From an uncultured bacterium (GTDB taxonomy: Bacteria; Bdellovibrionota_C; UBA2361; SZUA-149; CALKYB01), in assembly GCA_938003565.1 (NCBI GenBank), contig CALKYB010000344.1, positions 1 to 10,191 of the forward strand: a DNA stretch of 10,191 bases, written 5' to 3'. Within the stretch, counting starts at the first letter, position 1; each line of letters starts with the position of its first letter. The translations under genes were made by a program, and so were the position numbers. Positions 1 to 7,535 of the stretch are shown here, piece after piece. The notes beneath the pieces were generated by a model. That model made no database searches. It was given only the letters and a program-made list of their open reading frames with translations, and had not been told where the DNA came from.

Positions 1-538
1 CAAGCAGGTTTGAAGTGAGCTCCTGGCCAGCACTTCGATCAAAATGTCTAAGTGAGGGGGTAAAATAAATTCCGGCACTATCTACAATCTGAGGTTCAAT
101 GGGATCTAAGTTTTCATCACCCCGCAGAATAAGGGGAGTAAACGCACCTACATTAGGATGAGCTTGAGCGGTTTTGACTAGTTCCTTCAAACAGTTTTTA
201 TGGAGGCAGGTGTCTGGATTAAGAATAAAAACAAAATCTATATTCTTTTTGTGGGCTCGCGCAAATGCAAGATTGTTAGGACGACAAAAACCTTCGTTTG
301 TCTTGTTGAAAATGAGACTGACTATTCCTTTATGGTTTTGTTCAAACGTCTCTAAAATGTTCTTGCTTGAATCATTGGAATTGTTGTCGGTGATTTCTAG
401 GAACAACTCAGAGCCAAGAGTGAATCCCGTTTGAGATAAAACAGAATCTATACATTTGCTTAATGTGTCTTCACTGTTCCAGCTTATAATATGTACCAAT
501 ACAGCCGGGGACGGAGGTTGCTTTCTTGGAGGAGTCAT
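1..538 (-). CDS. GT2 family glycosyltransferase, WbbL/rhamnosyltransferase-like, partial (3' end outside window)
   Basis: This gene runs off the left edge: 179 codons are visible from the ATG at 538-536 and the C-terminus is missing. It should transfer a sugar from a nucleotide donor to a lipid-linked or surface glycan at the cytoplasmic membrane. Seen: a GT-A N-terminus with VHIISWNSEDTL at residues 15-26, DNNSND at 51-56, GFCRPNN at 83-89 (the usual GFGxxNN loop), and LNPD at 106-109, where the metal-binding acidic motif lies. The later DSAG at 153-156, followed by R164 and D167-R168, is typical of WbbL-like rhamnosyltransferases. The start lies 3 bases after the stop of the upstream glycosyltransferase gene. 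The only SD-like bases (CGAGA) lie in that gene's last codons, which suggests translational coupling. The family call is firm. The rhamnose specificity is inference from motif resemblance. Confidence 0.85.
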   Translation of the reverse strand, partial: MTPPRKQPPSPAVLVHIISWNSEDTLSKCIDSVLSQTGFTLGSELFLEITDNNSNDSSKNILETFEQNHKGIVSLIFNKTNEGFCRPNNLAFARAHKKNIDFVFILNPDTCLHKNCLKELVKTAQAHPNVGAFTPLILRGDENLDPIEPQIVDSAGIYFTPSLRHFDRSAGQELTSNLL

Positions 539-541
539 AAC

Positions 542-2203
542 TTAGGTCTCGGTATGATTACACCAAGTTTGGATACAAAGAGCTGAGTCGGGTAATTCTT
601 TATTTGATATACAAAGAGATGCTAGGGGGTAAGGGCAAGCATGAATAGTCCATGGAGATAAAACATCGTGTTCTGAGTCCGATTCGAGTACAATTTCATA
701 CCACACCCCCTTTGAATTTTGTTCTGGGAGGTCTAATTCAAGGCTTAACCAGTCGATTGAGAAACTCTCTTGGTTTTCATAATTTTTTTCAGCTACAATA
801 TCAAAAGGAGAGTCCTGCTGCGGTTGGGCGAAAGGTTTGGATAGTTCGCCACAAGCTTTATAACGTCTTAATTGAACAGAGAAAGTCTTTTTGTGTTGTG
901 GGTCTGTCTTACCCGTTACTAAAATTTCAATTTTCTGCAAGCCTGCCATTCTTGATAGAAATTTTTGCGATATAGATTGTCGACTGGAGAGGGGTATTTT
1001 AGCAGAGTCAGGTATTGTTACTGAAATATCCTTGGATAGAAGTTCTGGGTTATCGCAAAGCTCTAGGATCGGCAGAACGGCCTTGTCCCACGAGAATACT
1101 TCCCTAGCGAGTCTAAGAGCATTCTTGGATTTGTTTCGAACAAGTTGAGGGTTAGATAATATTTCATTTAAGACCTCAGCCAATTCAGACTTGTTAGATG
1201 GCGATATGCACCATCCAGCATCGTACTCAGAAATAAGGTCAGATAAGTCCGAAAAATTGTTATATATTACTGGAAGCCCGGACCAGAGGTAGGTGGTTGA
1301 TCGAATTGTTACGGCGAGCTCGCGCTCAAGGTTCCATGCCATCAAGTCAACAGCTACGTCTGAGCTGTGTAGTCTTTCGATAAAATTCTCATAGGGTTGC
1401 ATTGCTAGAGTTTCAACGAAAGAGTTTTCAGATAGTTTATCAAAGAGACTTTCGTAAATTCCGCTTTTAACTTTGTAATGAGGGTGCTTTCCGCCAATTA
1501 GAGTTAGCTTGCCCATTTTCTTTTCCCGAAGCGTCTCTGCGACTTGAGTAAGTGCAGAAGTGGGGTCCTGCCAAGGAAGAAAAATCCCACCAAATATAAA
1601 TTTGGGGTATGTAGGTTCTTTGGTAGGTTCGAGGGTAGGGGTGAGCATTTCCGGTGACAGGGGCATGGTCACTATCACCATGTTGTTAGCCATGGAGGGC
1701 TTTGCCGCTCTTGCCAAGAAAGATTTAAAATATTCAGCTTGTCGAGGACCGGATACTATATACCCGTCAGCTGAAGCCATTGCTGCAGCTTTTGAGAGCA
1801 TAGCGGCATTTTGCCCTAAGGATTTTTGAAAATGTCTTTCTAGAATATGGGGGCCAGCAAGGTCTATAAATAGTTTTTGATGAGGCTTTCTAGTAAGTTG
1901 ATAGGCAGGCCAGTGACCACAAATTATTACGTCGGGCTCAAGTTCATGTATTAAGCGACTTTGATTGGTTGAATCAAAAGCCATCTCTCGGGTTTTAGCA
2001 TCAATTAGAGATTTTTTGTCTGTTTTATTTTCTCTTTCCAGCACACCGTCAAAGCCTGCAAGCGCAGAGCGGGGAATAGAGACATCTACTGTGTGGCCAT
2101 TAGCTCTTAGTCCTTGCACTATTCCAAAAGTACGCAAAGCCGTGCCGCTCGTTGGCAAGCCAGGTGCCGGAAGAAGGTCGGTGGTAAAGACTAGAAACTT
2201 CAT
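542..2203 (-). CDS. GT-B (GT4-like) glycosyltransferase with C-terminal beta-rich module
   Basis: The 553-residue protein is a retaining-type GT-B glycosyltransferase candidate acting in the cytoplasm or at the inner membrane face. Seen: an N-terminal Rossmann half (residues 1 to about 195) opening with MKFLVFTTDLLP and the acceptor-side segment SGTALRTFGIVQGLRANGH. The donor half (about 200-385) has FIFGGIFLPW at 203-212, LTLIGGKHPHY at 233-243, LHSSDVAVDL at 278-287, and a nucleotide-site segment RSTTYLWSGLPVI at 301-313. In the last segment the classical E-x7-E acidic pair is not obvious. Residues from about 406 to 525 form an extra beta-rich module (QKFLSRMAGLQKIEIL, later SIDWLSLELDLPE) that ordinary GT4 enzymes of 350-400 residues lack. 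A similar module appears in the protein encoded at 2350-3504. This is the first gene of a leftward operon with the partial GT2 gene. The sugar specificity is unknown. Confidence 0.8.
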   Translation of the reverse strand: MKFLVFTTDLLPAPGLPTSGTALRTFGIVQGLRANGHTVDVSIPRSALAGFDGVLERENKTDKKSLIDAKTREMAFDSTNQSRLIHELEPDVIICGHWPAYQLTRKPHQKLFIDLAGPHILERHFQKSLGQNAAMLSKAAAMASADGYIVSGPRQAEYFKSFLARAAKPSMANNMVIVTMPLSPEMLTPTLEPTKEPTYPKFIFGGIFLPWQDPTSALTQVAETLREKKMGKLTLIGGKHPHYKVKSGIYESLFDKLSENSFVETLAMQPYENFIERLHSSDVAVDLMAWNLERELAVTIRSTTYLWSGLPVIYNNFSDLSDLISEYDAGWCISPSNKSELAEVLNEILSNPQLVRNKSKNALRLAREVFSWDKAVLPILELCDNPELLSKDISVTIPDSAKIPLSSRQSISQKFLSRMAGLQKIEILVTGKTDPQHKKTFSVQLRRYKACGELSKPFAQPQQDSPFDIVAEKNYENQESFSIDWLSLELDLPEQNSKGVWYEIVLESDSEHDVLSPWTIHACPYPLASLCISNKELPDSALCIQTWCNHTET

Positions 2204-2349
2204 GGATAAAAAATTGAATTTTTCACTCCTGAACTATAGTATTACTGAGGCTCAGGTGAAAGCTTTTCGCCAATTAAAATGAGTGCTAGGAGTCTATTGA
2301 GCTAATTTTCTAGCATAAACTTGCTTTTCTATTCTTTGGGTTCGTTCTG
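2204..2349. promoter_or_regulatory. Divergent promoter region between the two glycan operons
   Basis: This 146-base gap separates the leftward glycosyltransferase operon from the rightward run and must hold both start regions. Minus-strand candidate: -35 TTTCAC (complement of 2256-2261), a 17-base spacer and -10 TATAGT (complement of 2233-2238). Plus-strand candidate: TTGAAT at 2214-2219 with TATAGT at 2235-2240 (15-base spacer) or TAGTAT at 2238-2243 (18-base spacer). The two -10 elements overlap. TTTCAC at 2221-2226 and GTGAAA at 2256-2261 form an inverted pair around them, and CTGAG-G-CTCAG at 2245-2255 is a further perfect inverted repeat. No JUMPstart/ops element was found. The promoter positions are inference from hexamer matches only. 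Confidence 0.4.
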
Positions 2350-3504
2350 TTGAGATTTTTAATTGTTGATAACTCACCCACCTCTGACAATAATAGAGCT
2401 TTTCAAGCTGTTATTGAACTAAGAGTTGCGGCTCTGACCAGATTGTTGCGGGAGCAGTCCTACGGCGTTTTAGTTTGCAAGTCTAGTGAGATACCCAAAG
2501 ACTTAACTCGTTTTGAGGTAGTAGTTTTATTTTATTGGCCAGATTTTGATTTGGAGATAATTCCTACATCAGTGAAGTTGGTATTGGATTTGGGTAGACG
2601 TGAGATTGTTGATAGTTGTGTGCCTGACTTTGGAGTTTCTCAGTTAATTGAGCGGAAATTGAGAGTTTTTGCCAGAGCAGATCATTATCTATGCTCTTCC
2701 AGTCGAGATCGAAACTACTTTTATGGTTGGATTATACAGTCAGGAGTGGCGCCGGCTGAGAGGGAGCTGGTCTCGATATTCGACCCAAGTCATTCTATTC
2801 ATGATACCTTTTTAGACCAGTTGTTTTCTTCGCTCGGAGACAATGGCAGGGTTCGCGCTTTGGGACGAGATAGTGAGCAGCCTAGCTATGGATTAATCTT
2901 TAGTAGATCCAGGGCTCCTGGGCAAAGGTGCCCGGTTCAGTCCAGGTTTTCAGCGGCAAATGATGTCTTTGAAAAAGATCATGGATGGCTTGTGTCTAGC
3001 GGTGGACAACTGTCTCAAGTATTTGTTTTACCTGAAGACGGTGTTCATTCAGTTGGAATAAGGATTCAAACTGCTCATCCGCTAAGTTGGCGTTTGGTTG
3101 ATAGGCACTCTGGTCGATTAGTCAATAGTGGAAGCCTTGAGAGGGCCCCCGCCTTAAGTGAGCAGGGTGAGATACATTGGTTGAGGTTTGGCAGATTTAC
3201 CACTCCCCGAGGTGGTGATGTTCTAGAATTTAAATTAGAGAATCCGAGTGCCAATGGGAGCTTTAAGGTTGCCAGCAGCTTGGATCAGAGATACCCTTTA
3301 GTGGCCCGAAGTTCGGAGGATTGTGGTTCACCAGGAGTTCATTTCTATTTTCTTGTGGACGAATTTTCGTCAATAGCGAGATCGAAAATTTTAATTAAAA
3401 GAGCCTTTAGAATGCTCAAACAAGGGGAGTGGGACCGATTTGGTTCTGCGCTAGGAAGACGGATTAGTAGTCGTTTGGGGATTTTTGAGAATCGCTTCCA
3501 TTAG
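2350..3504 (+). CDS. Degenerate or truncated GT4-like protein: GT-B N-terminal half joined to a beta-rich module
   Basis: This 384-residue protein starts at TTG. In-frame codons back to the TAG at 2311 offer no ATG or GTG, and translation from TTG gives MRFLIVDNSP, a good first beta strand of a GT-B fold that matches MKFLVF of the divergent gene. Residues 1 to about 150 read as the N-terminal Rossmann half of a GT4 enzyme: ELRVAALTRLL at 23-33, VKLVLDLGRREI at 75-86, and ARADHYLCSSSRDRNYFYGW at 108-127. The donor-binding half (FxGxx.., LxxxG, E-x7-E) is absent. After a linker, residues about 217-310 form a beta-rich module (GQLSQVFVLPEDGVHSVGIR, later IHWLRFGRF). The tail at 341-376 is basic and helical (KRAFRMLKQGEWDRFG), like linkers in multidomain glycosyltransferases. 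It is probably non-catalytic, or a fragment of a once larger enzyme. Its role is unknown. Confidence 0.7.
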   Translation: MRFLIVDNSPTSDNNRAFQAVIELRVAALTRLLREQSYGVLVCKSSEIPKDLTRFEVVVLFYWPDFDLEIIPTSVKLVLDLGRREIVDSCVPDFGVSQLIERKLRVFARADHYLCSSSRDRNYFYGWIIQSGVAPAERELVSIFDPSHSIHDTFLDQLFSSLGDNGRVRALGRDSEQPSYGLIFSRSRAPGQRCPVQSRFSAANDVFEKDHGWLVSSGGQLSQVFVLPEDGVHSVGIRIQTAHPLSWRLVDRHSGRLVNSGSLERAPALSEQGEIHWLRFGRFTTPRGGDVLEFKLENPSANGSFKVASSLDQRYPLVARSSEDCGSPGVHFYFLVDEFSSIARSKILIKRAFRMLKQGEWDRFGSALGRRISSRLGIFENRFH

Positions 3505-3604
3505 GCATTCTAGTTTTGACTTTGCCAGTGCCTAGAGGGTTGCTTAATCCATGGCTCAGGTGTGCTAGTAGAAAATACAGGTAGGAAATAATTTTGATTC
3601 TACA

Positions 3605-4354
3605 ATGAGTAATACGAGAAAAATTGATTCAGACTTGGATTTTGACCCTACGCCCAGCAATGCAGAAGGAGTTGGGCTCGAGAATTCGATATATCTAAGT
3701 AGGTTTTCTGATGAGCAGGATCGCACCCGTCAACTTACCTGGGAAGTTCTTTGCCAGGAATTTTTTGCGCCGCGAATATCTTCCTCCAAGACCATAGTGG
3801 ATCTCGGTGCGGGTGATGGAAAGTTTATTACCAATATTAAGGCAAAAAGAAGAATCGCCGTAGACTTGAGTGAGCATGTTAATCGGCTTTCAGAGTCAGG
3901 GGTTGAGGTTTACCAAATTGCCGCGGGGGAAATGGCTAAGAAGCTAGAAGCCCAGGTAGACCTAGTGTTTATGAGTAACTTTTTAGAGCACCTTCCTAGT
4001 AAAAAGATTTTACTGGAAGTGCTCGGCAATTGTAACCAAGTTTTGGAGGATGGCGGACAGGTCATGATTCTCCAGCCTAATATTAATTATGTTGGGGCTA
4101 AGTATTGGGACTATATTGACCATCATATTGCGCTCAATGAGCATAGCTTGATAGAAGCTCTTGAGATTACTGGGTTTGAGATTGAAGAAATGATACCTAG
4201 GTTTTTACCTTATACTGCTCGATCGAGTGTGGGCACGATAGCGCAAAAGTTTGACACAAAAAAGTTAGTGAGCACTTACTTAAAATTTCCTTTTCTTTGG
4301 AAAATTTTTGGCGGGCAGACTTTTGTTTCGGCAAGAAAGTTATCAAATGTTTAG
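3605..4354 (+). CDS. Class I SAM-dependent methyltransferase of the polysaccharide cluster
   Basis: The 249-residue protein should transfer a methyl group from S-adenosylmethionine, probably to a sugar or lipid-linked glycan intermediate given its neighbours. Seen: SAM-binding motif I IVDLGAGDGKF at residues 64-74, an acidic residue after strand 2 at D87 (AVDLSEHV), and the motif IV/V region FMSNFLEHLPS at 122-132. EHL there is the usual Methyltransf_11/23 signature. It also has a GGQVMILQPN strand at 150-159 and an HHIALNEHSLIEAL helix at 173-186. A basic, hydrophobic C-terminus (LKFPFLWKIFGG, 226-237) could contact the membrane. The ATG at 3605 is the only sensible start, since an in-frame TAG lies about 36 bases upstream. 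The preceding 100-base gap holds a weak possible promoter (TTGCTT at 3540-3545, TGCTAG at 3563-3568). N- or O-methylation cannot be decided. Confidence 0.85.
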   Translation: MSNTRKIDSDLDFDPTPSNAEGVGLENSIYLSRFSDEQDRTRQLTWEVLCQEFFAPRISSSKTIVDLGAGDGKFITNIKAKRRIAVDLSEHVNRLSESGVEVYQIAAGEMAKKLEAQVDLVFMSNFLEHLPSKKILLEVLGNCNQVLEDGGQVMILQPNINYVGAKYWDYIDHHIALNEHSLIEALEITGFEIEEMIPRFLPYTARSSVGTIAQKFDTKKLVSTYLKFPFLWKIFGGQTFVSARKLSNV

Positions 4355-4378
4355 ATTCTAGTTTCGGATGAAAACTAA

Positions 4379-5656
4379 ATGAGTAAAGCGAGTATAGATA
4401 ATAAGACCATAGCCATCGTCGGCGGCTGTGGTCATGTTGGATTGCCTTTAGGTGTTAAGTTTGCCCTGGCTGGTGCTAAGACTTTTCTTCTAGATATAAA
4501 CCGGGAGTCTATAGAGAAAGTTAACTCGGGCAGTTTTCCTTTCATGGAAAGAGGCGGAGACGAGCAACTCTCTGAGGCTCTTGCTAAGTCCTTGTTGGCG
4601 ACCGATGATCCCAAGTGTTTGAGTTCTGCTGATGTTGTGGTTTTTGTGATAGGAACGCCTGTTGATGAGCATTTGAATCCGAAACTCTCAGACGTAGTAA
4701 AAACTTTTGACCAATACAAAGATTTCCTGAAACCCGATGCCTTAATTATTATGCGCTCAACTCTGTTTCCTGGCACGATGCAGCACTTAAGTGAGCGCAT
4801 CGCGAAGTCTGGCATGGAAAGTTTAGGCTTGGCTTTCTGTCCTGAACGGGTTGCTGAGGGCTATGCTTTGGACGAGATTGATTCATTGCCTCAGATTGTA
4901 TCGGCTTTTGATGAAAGTAGTTTTCAGGGAGCATTTGAGATTTTCTCCTCTTTGGCTCCTTCAATTATTAAACTTGAGCCTTTGGAAGCTGAGCTTAGTA
5001 AGTTAATGGCTAATTCCTGGAGGTATTTAGAGTTTGCTATCGCTAATCAATTTTACATGATTGCCGAAAGCCAGGGTGTTGATTTCTACAAAATTTTTCA
5101 AGCTATTCGGCATGACTATCCCCGAGCTGCTGGTTATAAACGGCCAGGATTTGCTGCCGGTCCTTGTTTGTTCAAAGACACGATGCAGTTGGCGAGTTTT
5201 TTCAACCACCAGTTTTTTATGGGGCATAGTGCGATGTTGGTTAATGAGGGCTTGGCCTCATTTGTGGTTGGGAAAGCCAAAGAGAAAGCCGGGGGAAGTC
5301 TTTGGGGTAAGAATGTGGGTCTTCTAGGTCTTGCATTTAAAGCGAATAACGATGACATTCGGGAGTCTTTGAGTTTTAAAGTTATCAAAGGCTTAGAATT
5401 CGAGGGCGCTAATGTTTTATGTAGTGACCCCTATGTTGCGCGGCCCGGAGAAGATAGAAACTATTCTATCGATGAGCTAAAGCGGGAAAGTGACTTGTTG
5501 GTTCTTTGCACCCCCCATGCTGACTATAAGGGTCTTGAATTTGAGCAGGATATTGTTGATGTTTGGGGATTTTTTGCTCACTCAAAACTTGAAGTTTTTG
5601 ATTCAGATGCGGCTATCGATTCGTTGGAGGAAGTTAAAAAAGTAGCCAATATCTAA
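4379..5656 (+). CDS. Nucleotide-sugar 6-dehydrogenase (UDP-glucose/UDP-HexNAc dehydrogenase family)
   Basis: The 425-residue protein belongs to the UDP-glucose/GDP-mannose dehydrogenase family, which oxidises C6 of an NDP-sugar to a uronic acid with two NAD+. Length and all three domains are complete. Seen: the N-terminal NAD site AIVGGCGHVGLPLG at residues 12-25, VIGTPVDEH at 90-98, and MRSTLFPGT at 125-133. CPERVAEG at 154-161 holds the catalytic Glu156. EAELSKLMANSWR at 203-215 holds Lys207 and Asn212. The active site GPCLFKDT at 261-268 has the nucleophile Cys263, Lys266 and Asp267. The UDP-binding segment is GLAFKANNDDIRES at 317-330. It lies 24 bases after the methyltransferase gene and 96 bases before the epimerase gene. 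It would supply an activated uronic acid such as GlcA, GalNAcA or ManNAcA. WecC/WbpO/Ugd-like subtypes cannot be separated here. Confidence 0.92.
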   Translation: MSKASIDNKTIAIVGGCGHVGLPLGVKFALAGAKTFLLDINRESIEKVNSGSFPFMERGGDEQLSEALAKSLLATDDPKCLSSADVVVFVIGTPVDEHLNPKLSDVVKTFDQYKDFLKPDALIIMRSTLFPGTMQHLSERIAKSGMESLGLAFCPERVAEGYALDEIDSLPQIVSAFDESSFQGAFEIFSSLAPSIIKLEPLEAELSKLMANSWRYLEFAIANQFYMIAESQGVDFYKIFQAIRHDYPRAAGYKRPGFAAGPCLFKDTMQLASFFNHQFFMGHSAMLVNEGLASFVVGKAKEKAGGSLWGKNVGLLGLAFKANNDDIRESLSFKVIKGLEFEGANVLCSDPYVARPGEDRNYSIDELKRESDLLVLCTPHADYKGLEFEQDIVDVWGFFAHSKLEVFDSDAAIDSLEEVKKVANI

Positions 5657-5752
5657 AGAGTTTTGAGTGCTCAGTGATTGTACGAGTTTATTAAAATTTA
5701 AGTTTTATTCATTTTGAATCTATTTTAAACCTAATGTTGAGATTGTGTTTCT

Positions 5753-6778
5753 ATGTCTAAGAAAATTCTAGTTACTGGTTCTGCGGGATTTATTGCTGGT
5801 TATGTTGTCGAAGAACTTTTGGCAAATGATTGGCAGGTGGTGGGTATTGACAACTTCTCTAAGTATGGAGAGTTGACCAAATCTTATGACTCTCATCCGA
5901 ATTATGAATTTCATCGTGGCGACGTGAAGAACACTGGCATGTTAAAGGAGATTGCAGCAGATTGCGATCACATATTGGCTGGGGCGGCGATGATTGGCGG
6001 AATTACTTATTTCCATGAATACGCCTATGACCTACTTGCTGAGAATGAGAGAATTATTGCATCGACTTTTGATGCGGCAATTGATGCTTTTAAGAATCAT
6101 AAACTTCAGAAAATTACAGTTCTTAGCTCTAGCATGGTGTTTGAATCTTCTGATATATATCCTACCCCTGAAACTGCAGCTCTCACTTCACCTCCACCGT
6201 TGAGTACTTATGGATTCCAGAAATTGTCCTGTGAGTTTTTTGCAAAGGGGGCTCATGAACAATATGGATTGCCTTATACTATTGTCAGACCATTTAACTG
6301 TGTTGGGATTGGTGAGCAACGGGCGGTTGGCGAACATGAAGTTAGTTCCGGAGATATCAAATTGGCAATGAGCCATGTTGTTCCAGATTTAATACAAAAG
6401 CTGGTGAAGGGCCAAGACCCTCTAAGAATATTAGGGGATGGTAAGCAAGTTAGGCATTATACTTATGGGGCAGATCTTGCTGAAGGTATTCGTTGTTGTA
6501 TTGAGCATCCTAAAGCCTTGAATGAAGACTTTAACATTTCGACTGAAACTTCTACTACGGTACTAGAGTTGGCTGAAGCCATTTGGAAGGAAATTAGGCC
6601 GGAAGAAGATTTTCGATATGCTTCAGACGACCCATTCATTTATGATGTACAAAAAAGAGTACCTGATGTTGCCAAAGCCAAAGAAATGTTAGGTTATGAG
6701 GCGAAGACGTCCTTGGAGCAGATCTTAAAAGTGGTTGTTCCGTGGGTTAGCGAGCAAGTCGAGTTAGGTAATATTTAG
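5753..6778 (+). CDS. NAD-dependent epimerase/dehydratase (extended SDR), nucleotide-sugar acting
   Basis: This 341-residue extended SDR has the length usual for GalE/GME-type enzymes. It should epimerise, dehydrate or decarboxylate an NDP-sugar in the cytoplasm, plausibly the product of the dehydrogenase encoded just upstream. Seen: the dinucleotide motif VTGSAGFIAG at residues 7-16, where the last Gly of TGxxGxxG is Ala15, as in GDP-mannose 3,5-epimerase-like enzymes. GIDNF at 31-35 is the NAD ribose site with Asp33. It also has AGAAMIGGITYFHEYAYDLL at 76-95, SSSMVFE at 125-131, the catalytic Y153-GFQ-K157, RPFN at 179-182, and GDGKQVRHYTYGADLAEG at 228-245 in the substrate domain. The IGGI plus N98 pattern recalls GME/GDP-fucose synthase. 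The 96-base gap upstream is very AT-rich and could hold an internal promoter. The substrate is not assigned. Confidence 0.88.
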   Translation: MSKKILVTGSAGFIAGYVVEELLANDWQVVGIDNFSKYGELTKSYDSHPNYEFHRGDVKNTGMLKEIAADCDHILAGAAMIGGITYFHEYAYDLLAENERIIASTFDAAIDAFKNHKLQKITVLSSSMVFESSDIYPTPETAALTSPPPLSTYGFQKLSCEFFAKGAHEQYGLPYTIVRPFNCVGIGEQRAVGEHEVSSGDIKLAMSHVVPDLIQKLVKGQDPLRILGDGKQVRHYTYGADLAEGIRCCIEHPKALNEDFNISTETSTTVLELAEAIWKEIRPEEDFRYASDDPFIYDVQKRVPDVAKAKEMLGYEAKTSLEQILKVVVPWVSEQVELGNI

Positions 6779-6790
6779 CTAGATTTTACA

Positions 6791-7531
6791 ATGCAGGTAG
6801 TCCAGAAACTTGATAACTCACCTAAGATTCAGTTAGTTGTTCCCGTCTATAATGAAGGGGATAATGTTCGCACCTTGCATGATTCCCTTCTTTCGGAAAA
6901 TATTGAGTTTCACTCCTTAAAGTTTGTATACGATATCGATGAAGACACTACGCTGCCTGTGATTTCTGAGTTGCAAGAGGTGGATTCACGACTTTTTGCA
7001 GAAAAAAATACTATTGGTCGCGGTGTGGTCAATGCTTTGCGCCATGGATTTGAGAATTCTCGCTCTGGTCCGGTGCTTGTTTTGATGGGTGATAATTCTG
7101 ACAAACTCTCAATTATTCCTGAAATGATCAAATACTGGGAGCGCGGCGCCGCTATTGTATCTCCTTCTCGATACATGGAAGGTGGAGAGCAGATTGGGGG
7201 TGGTTTGATTAAGAGTTCAATGTCTCGTTTTGCGGGTTGGTCTCTTGCTCTTTTTGGTTTTCCAACTTGTGATCCAACTAACAACTTTAAGCTCTATGAT
7301 GGAGATTGGTTGGCGGCGCAAGAGATTGAATCTGTTGGGGGCTTTGAAGTAGCAATAGAGTTATGTTGCAAGGCTTACGAGCAGAGAAAGAAAATTGTAG
7401 AAATCCCTACAATTTGGAAAGATCGTACAGATGGGGAAAGCAATTTTAAACTTTTTGCTTGGTTGCCTCATTATCTAAAATGGTACTTTCGAATATGGAA
7501 GGGGCTCCTTGCCCACCGTCACGTAGCGTAG
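6791..7531 (+). CDS. GT2 family glycosyltransferase, dolichyl/polyprenyl-phosphate mannosyltransferase (DPM1)-like, soluble form
   Basis: The 246-residue GT-A enzyme has the compact DPM1/DPMS-like architecture without C-terminal transmembrane helices. Members transfer a hexose to polyprenyl phosphate or act on lipid-linked sugars at the inner face of the membrane. Seen: VVPVYNEGDN at residues 16-25, YDIDEDTT at 47-54 (usually DDxSxDxT), GRGVVNALRHG at 76-86, LMGDNSDK at 98-105 (the DxD-like metal site, usually DADLSD), SRYMEGG at 126-132, DPTNNFKLY at 161-169, and a closing WKDRTDGESNFKL at 209-221 that matches the family's R-x-GxSKF segment. The C-terminus PHYLKWYFRIWKGLL is aromatic and basic and may sit at the membrane surface. 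It is 12 bases after the epimerase gene and 4 bases before the SDR gene, so co-transcription is likely. Confidence 0.88.
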   Translation: MQVVQKLDNSPKIQLVVPVYNEGDNVRTLHDSLLSENIEFHSLKFVYDIDEDTTLPVISELQEVDSRLFAEKNTIGRGVVNALRHGFENSRSGPVLVLMGDNSDKLSIIPEMIKYWERGAAIVSPSRYMEGGEQIGGGLIKSSMSRFAGWSLALFGFPTCDPTNNFKLYDGDWLAAQEIESVGGFEVAIELCCKAYEQRKKIVEIPTIWKDRTDGESNFKLFAWLPHYLKWYFRIWKGLLAHRHVA

Positions 7532-7535
7532 ACTG

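Noticed and set aside
174..434. Plus-strand open frame of 86 codons.
   Set aside because: It lies entirely antisense to the clear GT2 glycosyltransferase and shows no motif.
1965..2282. Plus-strand open frame reaching into the divergent promoter region.
   Set aside because: It is mostly antisense to the N-terminal domain of the GT4-like gene, with no SD or recognisable domain.
2204..2349. Search for a JUMPstart/ops element typical of some polysaccharide operons.
   Set aside because: No GGCGGTAG core was found in the divergent intergenic region.
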